From: CAZOVB01 sp046541415 | Lineage (GTDB): Bacteria > Planctomycetota > Phycisphaerae > SM23-33 | Direction of reading: 5' to 3' | Length of the DNA stretch: 22,796 bases | Assembly: GCA_046541415.1 (NCBI GenBank) | Contig: JBKHDI010000062.1 | Coordinates: 1 to 22,796, forward strand | Shown here: piece after piece, positions 7,454 through 14,431 of the stretch | How the letters are laid out: each line of letters opens with the position of its first letter | How positions within the stretch are numbered: the first letter of the stretch is position 1 | Program-made: the position numbers and the translations under genes | The notes under the pieces: generated by a model | What the model was told of the DNA's origin: nothing | Database searches by the model: none | What the model saw: only the letters and a program-made list of their open reading frames with translations

Positions 7454-8254
7454 TCAGTCGTTGACGCGCCAGTTGGGCCCTTCGTAGCCGGGCTCGCGCA
7501 GGTAGCTGCCGGACCGCAGGTTGTCCTGGGGCAGGTTGGCGCGGTCGTAGGAGGCGACGTGGCCGTCGAAGTGGACGATGTTGGTCTTCTCCAGTCCGCT
7601 GTGTCGCGCGGTGATCCGCTGGGGCACATAGGCGTTGTGGGTCCACCAGCCGTCGTAGGCCATGGCCAGCTGGCTGGTCTTGCCCAGGCTGCTGAAGCGG
7701 TGGATATAGTCCGACTTGCCGGCCGACCCGCCGCCGGCGTCGGCGGGGATACGCACGAAGGGGAACTGGGCATTGTAGTAGGTCGAAAGGTTGCCCGCAT
7801 AGGACGTCTGGATGTACCAGGTCTGGCCGTTCATGTCGTAGCGGCGGACGATGTAGCCCAGGGCGGCCCTGTCGTAGGGGTCGGTCGGGGACAAAGCCAG
7901 TTTCGGCTCGACGCTGGTACAGGAGAAGATGCTCGCGTTGCCGGAAAAGTCGGTCTCGGCCTCCTCGCGGGTATCGAACTTCGGCGCGTCGAGGAATTCC
8001 CCGGCCACCAGGAGCGTATCCCACCCGGCTCGGCTTCGCAGGTCCGGCGGGACGACGTCGGCTTCCTGGGCGGCGTATTGGATCACGCCGCTGCCCAGAC
8101 CTCGCAGATTGGCCATGCAGACGGTGGTATTGGCCAGGTCCTTGGCCTGCGACAGCGAGGGCAGGAGAATGGAGACCAGCAACGCGATGATGGCGATGAC
8201 GACAAGCAGTTCGATCAGCGTGAAACCTGCGCAGCTTCGACGGTTGGCGGACAT
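7454..8254 (-). CDS. Prepilin-type protein, pseudopilin-like copy 2
   Basis: This 266-residue protein has the leader MSANRRSCAG followed by the cleavage site G10|F11, E15 at the +5 position and the hydrophobic helix up to LLPSLSQAK, as in type II secretion pseudopilins. After the helix comes VCMANLRGLGSGVIQYA, the usual planctomycete continuation. The C-terminal motif is RHSGLEKTN...FDGHV, with 11 rather than 9 residues between His and Asp-Gly. The start at 8254 is preceded by AAGGAG at 6-nt spacing, so the longer in-frame start at 8323 is unlikely. It probably reaches the periplasm or cell surface through a pseudopilin assembly machine; none of that machinery is encoded in the window. Confidence 0.85.
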   Translation of the reverse strand: MSANRRSCAGFTLIELLVVIAIIALLVSILLPSLSQAKDLANTTVCMANLRGLGSGVIQYAAQEADVVPPDLRSRAGWDTLLVAGEFLDAPKFDTREEAETDFSGNASIFSCTSVEPKLALSPTDPYDRAALGYIVRRYDMNGQTWYIQTSYAGNLSTYYNAQFPFVRIPADAGGGSAGKSDYIHRFSSLGKTSQLAMAYDGWWTHNAYVPQRITARHSGLEKTNIVHFDGHVASYDRANLPQDNLRSGSYLREPGYEGPNWRVND

Positions 8255-8260
8255 GGCGGA

Positions 8261-8266
8261 CTCCTT
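8261..8266 (-). promoter_or_regulatory. Ribosome binding site of pseudopilin copy 2
   Basis: AAGGAG on the minus strand lies six bases before the ATG at 8254. It decides the start against an in-frame start 69 bases further upstream. Confidence 0.75.
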
Positions 8267-8321
8267 CCGGTTGGCCAGGTCAGGTGCCCGTGATATGGAA
8301 ACGGCGTACATCTTACGCCCC

Positions 8322-8330
8322 ATTATATCA
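8322..8330 (-). promoter_or_regulatory. Extended -10 promoter of pseudopilin copy 2
   Basis: The minus strand reads TGATATAAT, a TGn extension joined to a perfect TATAAT. TGGACA lies upstream but only 14 bp before TATAAT, too close for a normal -35. An extended -10 can work without one. Transcription would start near 8315, giving a ~60-nt leader. Confidence 0.5.
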
Positions 8331-8438
8331 AGTCCCGCCCCTGTCCAGAGGGCAAACCCGGAAATCCAGCAGACAGGAGATCGGAGGGATGCTGCGGACC
8401 CAGGCCGGGGCGCTTCAGTCAGACAAACCGTCAGGCGA

Positions 8439-9260
8439 TCAGAACTGGTCGATGCGCCAGTAGGGCGGTTCGTTCCAGCCGCTCTGGCCGAAAGGCAGAT
8501 CCGTGCGTCTGGCCGTCCGGGCCGAGCCGTCCATCATCATCAGGTTCGTGTTCTCCAGGCCGTTGTGTCGGGCGCTGATCCGGCTCCAGCCGGCGCCTCC
8601 CTGCCACGACCACCAGCCGTCATAGACGCCGACGACGTCCGAGGCGCGCTTGATGTCGGTGATCTTCCGGTTGTAGGACGTGTCGCTGTCTCTCATCAAC
8701 GTGATGAACGGATAGCGATCCTGCTCCCAGTTCCACATGTTGATCGCGTACCAGTTGTGCACCTGGTAATCGGCCTCGGTGCTGCCCGGGTCGTACCAGG
8801 TGGCCCGCCAGTACAGGGCCCGACGGGAATGGGGGTTCCTGCCGTCATCGTTGTTGTTGTCGACCTGGCCCTGGTCGACCTGCCCATCCAGGCCGTTCGG
8901 ACAGCGCAACATGCTGTTGCTGGACTTGGCCGTGTCGATGTACTCGGTGTCATCCCCATGCGCGGAGATGTCCGGGGCGTCGACGAACCCGAACCGCGCC
9001 AGGCCCGCTCCCCAGCGCAGCCGCCTCGAACCGTTGCGCCGATCGTAGCCGGGAATCAGCGCGCCGCCGTACTCGTTGGCGTAGCGCTGATGCCCCTGCG
9101 AAATGTTCCGCAGGTTTGTCATGCAGACGGTGGTGGTGGCGATGTCCTTGGCCTTGGACAGCGAAGGCAGGAGGATCGAGACCAGCAGGGCGATAATGGC
9201 GATGACCACCAGAAGTTCGATCAGCGTAAACCCGGTTCGATGCCAGAGAGGTCGTTTCAT
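8439..9260 (-). CDS. Prepilin-type protein, pseudopilin-like copy 3
   Basis: This 273-residue protein has the leader MKRPLWHRTG, cleavage site G10|F11 with E15, and a hydrophobic helix ending in LLPSLSKAK. It continues with VCMTNLRNISQGHQRYANEYGG, like copy 2. The C-terminal motif is RHNGLENTN...MDGSA, again His-x11-Asp-Gly. The body contains many Trp and Tyr residues (WRATWYDPGS, YDGWWSWQGG). ATG 9260 follows GAGGAG at 7-nt spacing and is preferred over the ATG at 9275, which overlaps that ribosome binding site. Copies 2 and 3 resemble each other more than either resembles copy 1, suggesting a local duplication. The function is unknown beyond the family. Confidence 0.85.
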   Translation of the reverse strand: MKRPLWHRTGFTLIELLVVIAIIALLVSILLPSLSKAKDIATTTVCMTNLRNISQGHQRYANEYGGALIPGYDRRNGSRRLRWGAGLARFGFVDAPDISAHGDDTEYIDTAKSSNSMLRCPNGLDGQVDQGQVDNNNDDGRNPHSRRALYWRATWYDPGSTEADYQVHNWYAINMWNWEQDRYPFITLMRDSDTSYNRKITDIKRASDVVGVYDGWWSWQGGAGWSRISARHNGLENTNLMMMDGSARTARRTDLPFGQSGWNEPPYWRIDQF

Positions 9261-9267
9261 CTTGATT

Positions 9268-9273
9268 CTCCTC
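9268..9273 (-). promoter_or_regulatory. Ribosome binding site of pseudopilin copy 3
   Basis: GAGGAG on the minus strand lies 7 nt before ATG 9260. The alternative ATG at 9275 overlaps this site and has no site of its own. Confidence 0.7.
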
Positions 9274-9313
9274 ATGCAGATGGAACGCGATATGATATGG
9301 CTTATCTGTACCT

Positions 9314-9319
9314 ATTATA
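9314..9319 (-). promoter_or_regulatory. -10 box of pseudopilin copy 3
   Basis: A perfect TATAAT lies on the minus strand with TTCTGC at 17 bp as a poor -35. Transcription would start near 9307, giving a ~47-nt leader. The surrounding 9283-9370 is clearly more AT-rich than the rest of the window, as expected of a promoter region. Confidence 0.45.
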
Positions 9320-9375
9320 CGACATCGGCTGGATCGGCAGAACATTTTTGGGAGTATTGGGAGAGATTTTTGTGC

Positions 9376-9633
9376 CAAGACCCCGCACCTGCCCCTGTCG
9401 TCTGCACCACCCCGACCAGAGCAGCGACCTCCACCCTGCTGGGCAAGATCGAGCCCGACGGAGTCATCGCCCAGCTGTCCCGCAAGCAGTTGGCCGACCA
9501 GTTGATCCGCTAGATCCGCTACGGCGCGGCGATGGTCAACGTCTCGGACGTGCTGAAAGACTGTCCCGTCCCGCGGGTCGTGGTCGACAACGTGGCCGTC
9601 GGTTCGATCGCGGCAGCGGGGCGAGCGCCGGTT
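9376..9633 (+). pseudogene. Decayed gene fragment with in-frame amber codon
   Basis: The 389 bp between pseudopilin copy 3 and the AsmA-like gene have no intact gene. From about 9376, the frame that includes 9511-9513 reads like real protein (STLLGKIEPDGVIAQLSRK, then after one TAG, YGAAMVNVSDVLKDCPVP and RVVVDNVAVGSIAAAG). The third codon positions are nearly all G or C on both sides of the TAG (9511-9513), as in the neighbouring genes, which argues that the frame was once translated through. The TAG could derive from a CAG (Gln) codon by one change. There is no credible start on the left, and the right end runs into the stop of the convergent AsmA-like gene. I do not recognise the family. 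Confidence 0.45.
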
Positions 9634-9649
9634 CTGTCAGTTGTCGAAT

Positions 9650-11311
9650 TCAGTCTACAAGATCTCCCTGGGCCTGGACCGCCTCTCGGAAGAAGTCGAT
9701 CGTGTCTTTGCCCAGCGTGCTGACGGATTGGGGCCTGACCTTGACATCGCCATAGATGTTCCCCTGGATCTTCATGTACGTCAGTTCTTTGCCCAGTTGG
9801 GCGGGGATGTTGGTCAGGACGTCGACAACGGGGATCTGATCGAGGATACGGCCGAAGCCCTGGAGCGGCACGGCCGTGACGGCCAGGTCATTCAGCGCCC
9901 CGGATTTCAGGTCGATCTGCCCGCCGGGACGGGTTTCGATGGCATAGAGTTCGCTGGCGGCGCGGATGCGGTCGGTGATGATCAGCAACCCGCGCGTGCT
10001 GCACTCGCCGTAGACGTCGGTGACGCTGACCGGGTCGAAGCGCCCGACGCCCAGGTGTCCGAAGATGGCCGCGGCGATCGGGAACTCCCACAGTTGGGCG
10101 TTGTCGACGCGGAAGGCGATCTTGCTGCGTATGCGGTCCCAGGCGACGGCCCGATTGTCCAGTGACGCGATGGCCGTCAGCGTCCCCTTCTGCCGGACGC
10201 CCTCGGCGGTGACCGGCAGGAGCGGGCCCAGGTCGATCTTGGTCACCTCCAGCACGCCGTTGAGCTGCTGGATCTGCCCGGCTGAGTCGATCTCCAGCAG
10301 GAGGTGGCCGTCAATGGGGCCGTTGGCGGTCCGGCCCTGGATCCGCTGGATATTGAAGGTGTTGGTTTCGGCGATGTCCATATCGAGCTTCGTTGCGAAG
10401 CTGTGGACCCATAGGTTATCGCCAGGCCCGACAGCGCCGTCGCGGATCTCGACCACGCCTGTCCCGCCCAGAGTCTCGGGCTTCTGCAGATCGCCGGTAA
10501 TCCGCAGCTGGCGCCGGTCGTCATCGCGCGTCGAGATCAACATCTCCAGCGAGTGCAGGTTTTCGGCGCCCAGGGCCACGAGGATCGGTCGGGTCATCTC
10601 CGAGGTGATCTGCCGGTGCAATTGCAGCTGCAGGTCGGCCTGGCCGGTGGCGGCCTGGATAGTCCCGCTCAGCTGCATTGCCTCCTCGTCGGCCAGGTCG
10701 TGTTGTTGCAGCTCGACCTGTACGACGTCCTCGGGACAGAGCAGCTTCAGCGAGATCGGCGCGTAGGCGATCTGTTGGCCGGATTCGTCCTGGAAGGCCA
10801 TGTTCACCCGCTCGATGCTGACTTCCTTGAGCCCCTCCGGCCAGAAGCGTCCCTCGGGCTGTTCGGGTTCGGCCGGCTCGGGCTGCTCCTGCTTTTCGGG
10901 CAGGGGCAGGTCGAGTTTGCCGTCGCGCAGGTTGCCCGTCATGTTCAGCTCGGCCAGGCGCACGTGCGTCAGCGTGGGGATGATCTCGGGCAGGTAGTCC
11001 CAGTAGACCACCAGGTCGCGGGCGAGGACACAATCGCCGCCTTGGGAATCGCAAAGGCGGACCTGGTGGATCTGCACGCGGCCGGAGTAGTCGAACGAGA
11101 CTCCCTCTACCGTTACCTTCCCGCCCCATTCTTCTTCCAGACGGGCCTGGGCCTGGGTGCGGATGATCTCGGGGATGATGTAGTATTTCCCCGCGATCAG
11201 CAGGATCAGCAGGATCACAGCGACGCCCAGGAGGATCTTGACCCAGCGTTTCGACCAGATACGGACCCCAAGGCCCCTTTCGGTCCCGTTGTTGTTTTCT
11301 TTCTCAGGCAT
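9650..11311 (-). CDS. AsmA-like membrane-anchored protein
   Basis: This 553-residue protein has a short cytoplasmic N-terminus, one membrane helix (about 24-41, ILLGVAVILLILLIAG) and a long periplasmic part with alternating hydrophobic residues and repeated short beta-strand patterns. The C-terminal half (DGHLLLEIDSAGQIQQLNG, GVLEVTKIDLGPLLP, QGKGTL-like segments, then QIDLKSGALNDLAVTAVPLQGFG) resembles the AsmA/TamB-type C-terminal region. Such proteins form elongated, lipid-handling or assembly structures in the envelope; the precise role is unknown. A Pro/Glu-rich linker (about 140-160) separates two beta-rich parts. The start at 11311 was chosen because it puts the helix near the N-terminus and lies just behind a TAGAAT box; an in-frame start at 11404 would overlap the divergent gene. 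No Shine-Dalgarno sequence is present. Confidence 0.7.
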   Translation of the reverse strand: MPEKENNNGTERGLGVRIWSKRWVKILLGVAVILLILLIAGKYYIIPEIIRTQAQARLEEEWGGKVTVEGVSFDYSGRVQIHQVRLCDSQGGDCVLARDLVVYWDYLPEIIPTLTHVRLAELNMTGNLRDGKLDLPLPEKQEQPEPAEPEQPEGRFWPEGLKEVSIERVNMAFQDESGQQIAYAPISLKLLCPEDVVQVELQQHDLADEEAMQLSGTIQAATGQADLQLQLHRQITSEMTRPILVALGAENLHSLEMLISTRDDDRRQLRITGDLQKPETLGGTGVVEIRDGAVGPGDNLWVHSFATKLDMDIAETNTFNIQRIQGRTANGPIDGHLLLEIDSAGQIQQLNGVLEVTKIDLGPLLPVTAEGVRQKGTLTAIASLDNRAVAWDRIRSKIAFRVDNAQLWEFPIAAAIFGHLGVGRFDPVSVTDVYGECSTRGLLIITDRIRAASELYAIETRPGGQIDLKSGALNDLAVTAVPLQGFGRILDQIPVVDVLTNIPAQLGKELTYMKIQGNIYGDVKVRPQSVSTLGKDTIDFFREAVQAQGDLVD

Positions 11312-11316
11312 GCTAC

Positions 11317-11322
11317 ATTCTA
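11317..11322 (-). promoter_or_regulatory. Possible -10 box of the AsmA-like gene
   Basis: TAGAAT on the minus strand ends five bases before the ATG at 11311. A transcript from it would begin at about the A of the ATG, i.e. be leaderless, consistent with the missing ribosome binding site. No good -35 is seen. Confidence 0.3.
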
Positions 11323-11353
11323 TCCGTATCGACGCGGCAAGACCCGTTGCGGG

Positions 11354-11365
11354 AACCGCGCGGTT
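11354..11365 (+). repeat. Perfect 12-bp palindrome in the divergent intergenic region
   Basis: AACCGCGCGGTT is a perfect palindrome in the 80-bp gap between the AsmA-like and DUF547-like genes, 26 bp before the latter's ATG. It could be an operator shared by the divergent pair. GC-rich palindromes of this size can also occur by chance. Confidence 0.3.
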
Positions 11366-11391
11366 GTGTCCCCGATTTGCAAGAGCTTGCC

Positions 11392-12222
11392 ATGGCCAGA
11401 CCAAACCCCTTTCTGTTGCTCCCGGCGGCGCTGCTCTGGTTGTTGGTTTCGGCCGGCTGCAGCGGCCTGTTGCCCCTGCCTGCTGTCCAACTGGATATCG
11501 ACCAGGCGCCGGCCACGATTGACTACGCTCCGCTGGATTCGGTGCTCTTTCGCTGCGTCCGGGCCGAGGGACAGCTGGTCACCCGGGCCCTGACCGACCA
11601 GGCCGAGACGTTGGATCGGCAGTTGCGGATTCTGGCGGTTACCGGCCCGACGGCCACGCCGGAGCAGCTTGTCACGCGCGAGCAGAAGCTGGCTTACTGG
11701 TACAACGCCCGGGCCGCCTGGTCGATGAAGCTGGCGCTTCTGGCGGACTTCGAGCTGACCCGCCCCCTGGAAGACCACATGAACCGTTCGATCCCGCTGG
11801 ACGGCCGGCAGATGAGCATCGCCGCAATCGACCGGACGCTGGGAGAGGATGAGGATTTCCGCGTGGCCGCAGCCGCCCCGGGCGTCAGCTACCAGACCGC
11901 CCGCCTGCCCGAGCGGGCCTTCGGGCCCGAGGACATACTGGAGAGGGTCGAGCGGCGGTTCGAGGGTCTGCTCGACGACCCGCGCCGGGTGATCGTCGAC
12001 ATCGATGCCCAGGATATCCGCTGGCCGAGGGTGATCTGGCAGATGCGGGATCGGATTCGCTGCCAGGCGACCCGGAGGTACGGGCTGGTCGAACCGACGC
12101 TGCGGACGGCGCTGTTGTGGCACGTGGGCGGCTCGGCCCATCGGCGCCTGCAGGATGCGATCGGCTATCGCGACCGGGCCCGAACGAGCAAGCTGGAGCT
12201 GGTGGACCTGATCGACTATTGA
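11392..12222 (+). CDS. DUF547-like lipoprotein
   Basis: This 276-residue protein has a signal sequence with a hydrophobic core (PFLLLPAALLWLLVS) and a lipobox-like AGC with the lipidated cysteine at 23. Residues 98-117 (QKLAYWYNARAAWSMKLAL) match the DUF547 signature, in which a Trp/Tyr-Asn helix is typical; the region that follows (SIPLDGRQMSIAAID) is also DUF547-like. DUF547 proteins are common in planctomycetes and proteobacteria and have no firmly established function. ATG 11392 is chosen over 11347 because it begins the signal peptide directly. The gene is divergent from the AsmA-like gene and convergent with the ACT gene, 4 bp away. Family confidence is moderate. Confidence 0.65.
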   Translation: MARPNPFLLLPAALLWLLVSAGCSGLLPLPAVQLDIDQAPATIDYAPLDSVLFRCVRAEGQLVTRALTDQAETLDRQLRILAVTGPTATPEQLVTREQKLAYWYNARAAWSMKLALLADFELTRPLEDHMNRSIPLDGRQMSIAAIDRTLGEDEDFRVAAAAPGVSYQTARLPERAFGPEDILERVERRFEGLLDDPRRVIVDIDAQDIRWPRVIWQMRDRIRCQATRRYGLVEPTLRTALLWHVGGSAHRRLQDAIGYRDRARTSKLELVDLIDY

Positions 12223-12226
12223 CGCC

Positions 12227-12685
12227 TCAGCGGTTGCGGGACGGGTTGGGCCTTACGTCTGAGGTGCTCTTGGGCGCTTTGCCCGGCGACTCGACGGCCT
12301 GGAGGGCCTTGCGGGCCTTGTTGGTATCGGCCACTTTGAATACCGCCGTGGTCTTGCCCCCCGGCGCCCCGCCGGTGCAGTAGGCGTAGGAGATGTTGAC
12401 GTGCTCCCTGGCCAGGCGTTCGGCGGCGGCGGCGAAGGCCCCGGGCTGGTTGGGCAGCTCGGCGACGAGAACCTCGGTTTCGGTCCATCGGTCGTGGGCC
12501 TTGCCGAGCACCTCGCGGGCGGCGTCGGCGCTGTCGGGGACGATCCGCAGCACGCCGTGTTCGCCCGAGTCGCTCAGGGACAGGGCGATGATGTTGACCT
12601 TGGCCCTGGCCAGCGCGCCGGTCACGGTGGCCAGCACGCCGGGTTTGTTGATCAGGAACACCGAGAACTGCATTTCGCTTCGCAT
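12227..12685 (-). CDS. Small protein with two ACT domains
   Basis: This 152-residue protein consists of two ACT-type regulatory folds: residues about 5-70 (NKPGVLATVTGALARAKVNI) and about 72-135 (NQPGAFAAAAERLAREHVNI). Each has the Pro-Gly turn and the helix-strand pattern of amino-acid-binding ACT domains. The C-terminal ~20 residues are a Lys/Arg/Ser-rich tail. No enzyme domain is attached. Such proteins probably sense an amino acid; which one and what they regulate is unknown. ATG 12685 follows AAGGAG at 6 nt and is preferred to a TTG two codons upstream. A TATAAT box lies 24 bp upstream. It is convergent with the DUF547-like gene. Confidence 0.85.
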   Translation of the reverse strand: MRSEMQFSVFLINKPGVLATVTGALARAKVNIIALSLSDSGEHGVLRIVPDSADAAREVLGKAHDRWTETEVLVAELPNQPGAFAAAAERLAREHVNISYAYCTGGAPGGKTTAVFKVADTNKARKALQAVESPGKAPKSTSDVRPNPSRNR

Positions 12686-12691
12686 AAACAA

Positions 12692-12697
12692 CTCCTT
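12692..12697 (-). promoter_or_regulatory. Ribosome binding site of the ACT gene
   Basis: AAGGAG on the minus strand with a 6-nt spacer to ATG 12685. It fixes the start against the TTG at 12691, which would touch the site. Confidence 0.75.
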
Positions 12698-12709
12698 GGC
12701 CCCGTTTGC

Positions 12710-12715
12710 ATTATA
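12710..12715 (-). promoter_or_regulatory. -10 box of the ACT gene
   Basis: A perfect TATAAT on the minus strand, with no recognisable -35 at 17 bp. Transcription would start near 12703, giving an ~18-nt leader that just holds the ribosome binding site. The box sits between the tsaB stop (12743) and the ACT gene, so the ACT gene need not depend on tsaB read-through. Confidence 0.45.
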
Positions 12716-12742
12716 GCCCAGCCGCCGGGCGGGCCGGCCCTC

Positions 12743-13453
12743 TCAGCTCTGCTTGCCGTGGCGCAGCTCCCAGAGGCGGACAGCCTCTGCCTTGCGGGGG
12801 TAGATCGGCAGCAGCCGGGCCGGGTCGGTCAAGTCCCCCCCAGCCGCCTTGGCCCGCCCGACCCGAAGCAGGTGCTCGGGGCGGGGTTGATCGAAGACTG
12901 CCTCCAGACGCAGGCCCGGCGGGATCGACCCTTCCGGCAGGTAGTTCAGGCCCTCGCCGACCCAGGCGGCGCCCTTCGGAGCCTCAGCCAGCAGCTGCTC
13001 GGGCCCGACGATGCCCAACTGGTGCCGGAGACGGGCGAGGCCTTGCTCGTCGCGGGCAAAACACGTGGCGTGGACCGTCCCCGCCTTGCCGGCCAGGCAG
13101 ACGGTCAGGTGGTCCCAGTCGGCTTGCTCGGCCCCGGCGGCGATGACTTCCGCGGTCGCAACCCCCACCAGGTCGATCCGTCCGGTCGCCTGGGCCAGGG
13201 TCCGTGCGACGGTCACGCCCACCCGCGTGCCGGTAAAGCTGCCCGGGCCCAGCGAGACGTGCACCTCGTCGATCTGTCCCGGCGCAAAGCCATGCGCCTC
13301 AAGCAGTTGAGAAAGGTGCACCAGCAGCTCGGTCGCGTGGCGCCGGTTGGAATCGAAGCTCCGGGCCTCCAGCAGTTGCCCATCGGCGCCCAGGGCCACC
13401 CCGCCGGCGCGGCTGGCTGTCTCGATCGAAATGGATATCCGCTGCTGACTCAT
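12743..13453 (-). CDS. tsaB: tRNA threonylcarbamoyladenosine biosynthesis protein TsaB
   Basis: This 236-residue protein is the non-catalytic partner of TsaD in making N6-threonylcarbamoyladenosine at A37 of ANN-decoding tRNAs. Seen: the ASKHA-fold N-terminus ISIETASRAGGVAL, RRHATELLVHLSQLL, and the highly conserved SLGPGSFTGTRVGVTVARTLA, plus a C-terminal PIYPRKAEAVR typical of TsaB. The length fits the family (~230). The ATG at 13453 matches the family start; the frame stays open far upstream on the antisense of yidC, which is a GC-rich artefact. No tsaD, tsaC or tsaE is present. Only 28 bp upstream of the ACT promoter box, it may form a loose transcription unit with the ACT gene. Confidence 0.9.
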   Translation of the reverse strand: MSQQRISISIETASRAGGVALGADGQLLEARSFDSNRRHATELLVHLSQLLEAHGFAPGQIDEVHVSLGPGSFTGTRVGVTVARTLAQATGRIDLVGVATAEVIAAGAEQADWDHLTVCLAGKAGTVHATCFARDEQGLARLRHQLGIVGPEQLLAEAPKGAAWVGEGLNYLPEGSIPPGLRLEAVFDQPRPEHLLRVGRAKAAGGDLTDPARLLPIYPRKAEAVRLWELRHGKQS

Positions 13454-13527
13454 CGCCGCGGATTGTACCGGGCGGGGGGGCAAATTACCATCGCCGCTTT
13501 GCCCGGATGACACCGAATGGGTTTGAC

Positions 13528-13591
13528 CGCCACGGCGGTGGCCGGTAGCATATTCATCCCCTGCCCAGCCCCGGGCGCCACGGCGGTTGCC
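13528..13591 (+). repeat. Short direct repeat between tsaB and the phosphoesterase gene
   Basis: CGCCACGGCGGT occurs at 13528-13539 and again at 13576-13587, 48 bp apart, and each copy can fold as a small GC hairpin. The 171-bp gap between tsaB and the phosphoesterase gene otherwise shows nothing recognisable. Confidence 0.35.
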
Positions 13592-13624
13592 CGACCGGCC
13601 AGGCAGGGCGAGACGAGCACCAAC

Positions 13625-14401
13625 ATGATTGCCATCATCAGCGACATCCATTCGAACATCGAGGCGATGACCGCGGTCTTCGACGACATAGAGGCCCGCG
13701 GCTGCAGCCGTGTCTTCTGCCTCGGCGACGTCATCGGCTACGGCCCGAACCCCGATGCCTGCCTCGACCTGATCGGCCGGAAGGTCGAGCTGACGCTGAT
13801 GGGCAACCACGATTTTGCCGTGCTCTACCAGCCCAACAACTTCAACGTCGGCGCCGAGGGGGCCTGCTACTGGACCCGTCAGTACCTCGCTGAGCTGCCC
13901 GATGCCGAAAAACGCAACCGCTACTGGGAGCTGCTGGGTGCCATGCCCGTCAAGCACACCATCGAGGCGCCCGAACTGAAGATGGACGAGTTGACCTTCG
14001 TGCACGGCTCGCCCCGCAAGCCGGTCAACGAATACATCTTCCCCGACGACATCTACAACGCCCCTTCCAAGCTGCAAGGGGCCTTCGACCGTTTCAACGG
14101 CCTGTGCTTCGTGGGACACACCCACGTGCCCGGCTGCTTCTTTCTGGAACCCCCGGATTTCTACAGCCCCGACGACCTCGACGACGTCTACGAGGTCGAG
14201 CCGGGCAAGAAGGTACTCATCAACGTCGGCTCGGTGGGCCAGCCCCGCGACCGCGACAACCGCGCCAGCTATGTCATGCTCGAAGAGGGCAAGGTCCGTT
14301 TCGTCCGCGTCGAATACGACATCGACGCGGTGCTCGAAAAGGTCCGGGCCATCGAGGCGCTGGATGACTACCTCGGGATCCGCCTGAAAGAAGGACGTTA
14401 A
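13625..14401 (+). CDS. Calcineurin-like metallophosphoesterase
   Basis: This 258-residue protein has the full set of dimetal phosphoesterase motifs: SDIHSN (D7, H9), GDVIGYGPNP (D35), GNHD (61-63), an FVHGSP His and the C-terminal GHTHVPG. The GDxxGYGPNP form is typical of a bacterial group related to YfcE/diadenosine tetraphosphatase-like enzymes. It would hydrolyse a phosphoester or phosphoanhydride with two metal ions in the cytoplasm; the substrate is unknown. ATG 13625 directly begins the first strand (IAIISDIHSN); the upstream in-frame extension from 13517 lacks family similarity. It lies 30 bp upstream of yidC on the same strand and could be cotranscribed with it. Confidence 0.9.
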   Translation: MIAIISDIHSNIEAMTAVFDDIEARGCSRVFCLGDVIGYGPNPDACLDLIGRKVELTLMGNHDFAVLYQPNNFNVGAEGACYWTRQYLAELPDAEKRNRYWELLGAMPVKHTIEAPELKMDELTFVHGSPRKPVNEYIFPDDIYNAPSKLQGAFDRFNGLCFVGHTHVPGCFFLEPPDFYSPDDLDDVYEVEPGKKVLINVGSVGQPRDRDNRASYVMLEEGKVRFVRVEYDIDAVLEKVRAIEALDDYLGIRLKEGR

Positions 14402-14419
14402 CCTCCGCCAACCAACCCC

Positions 14420-14425
14420 AAGGAG
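14420..14425 (+). promoter_or_regulatory. Ribosome binding site of yidC
   Basis: AAGGAG with a 6-nt spacer to the GTG at 14432. It supports a GTG start for yidC. Confidence 0.75.
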
Positions 14426-14431
14426 CGTCTG

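Noticed and set aside
7929..9755. 608-codon plus-strand open frame antisense to pseudopilin copies 2 and 3
   Set aside because: It runs antisense to two genes with clear prepilin signals and ribosome binding sites; the non-antisense tail is in a different frame from the decayed-gene frame.
12686..12691. TTG start for the ACT gene two codons upstream
   Set aside because: It would directly abut the AAGGAG site; the ATG at 12685 has the proper 6-nt spacing.
13517..13624. 36-codon N-terminal extension of the metallophosphoesterase
   Set aside because: The family begins at the first beta strand before SDIHSN; the extension is Ala/Thr/Pro-rich, shows direct repeats and is not a convincing signal peptide.
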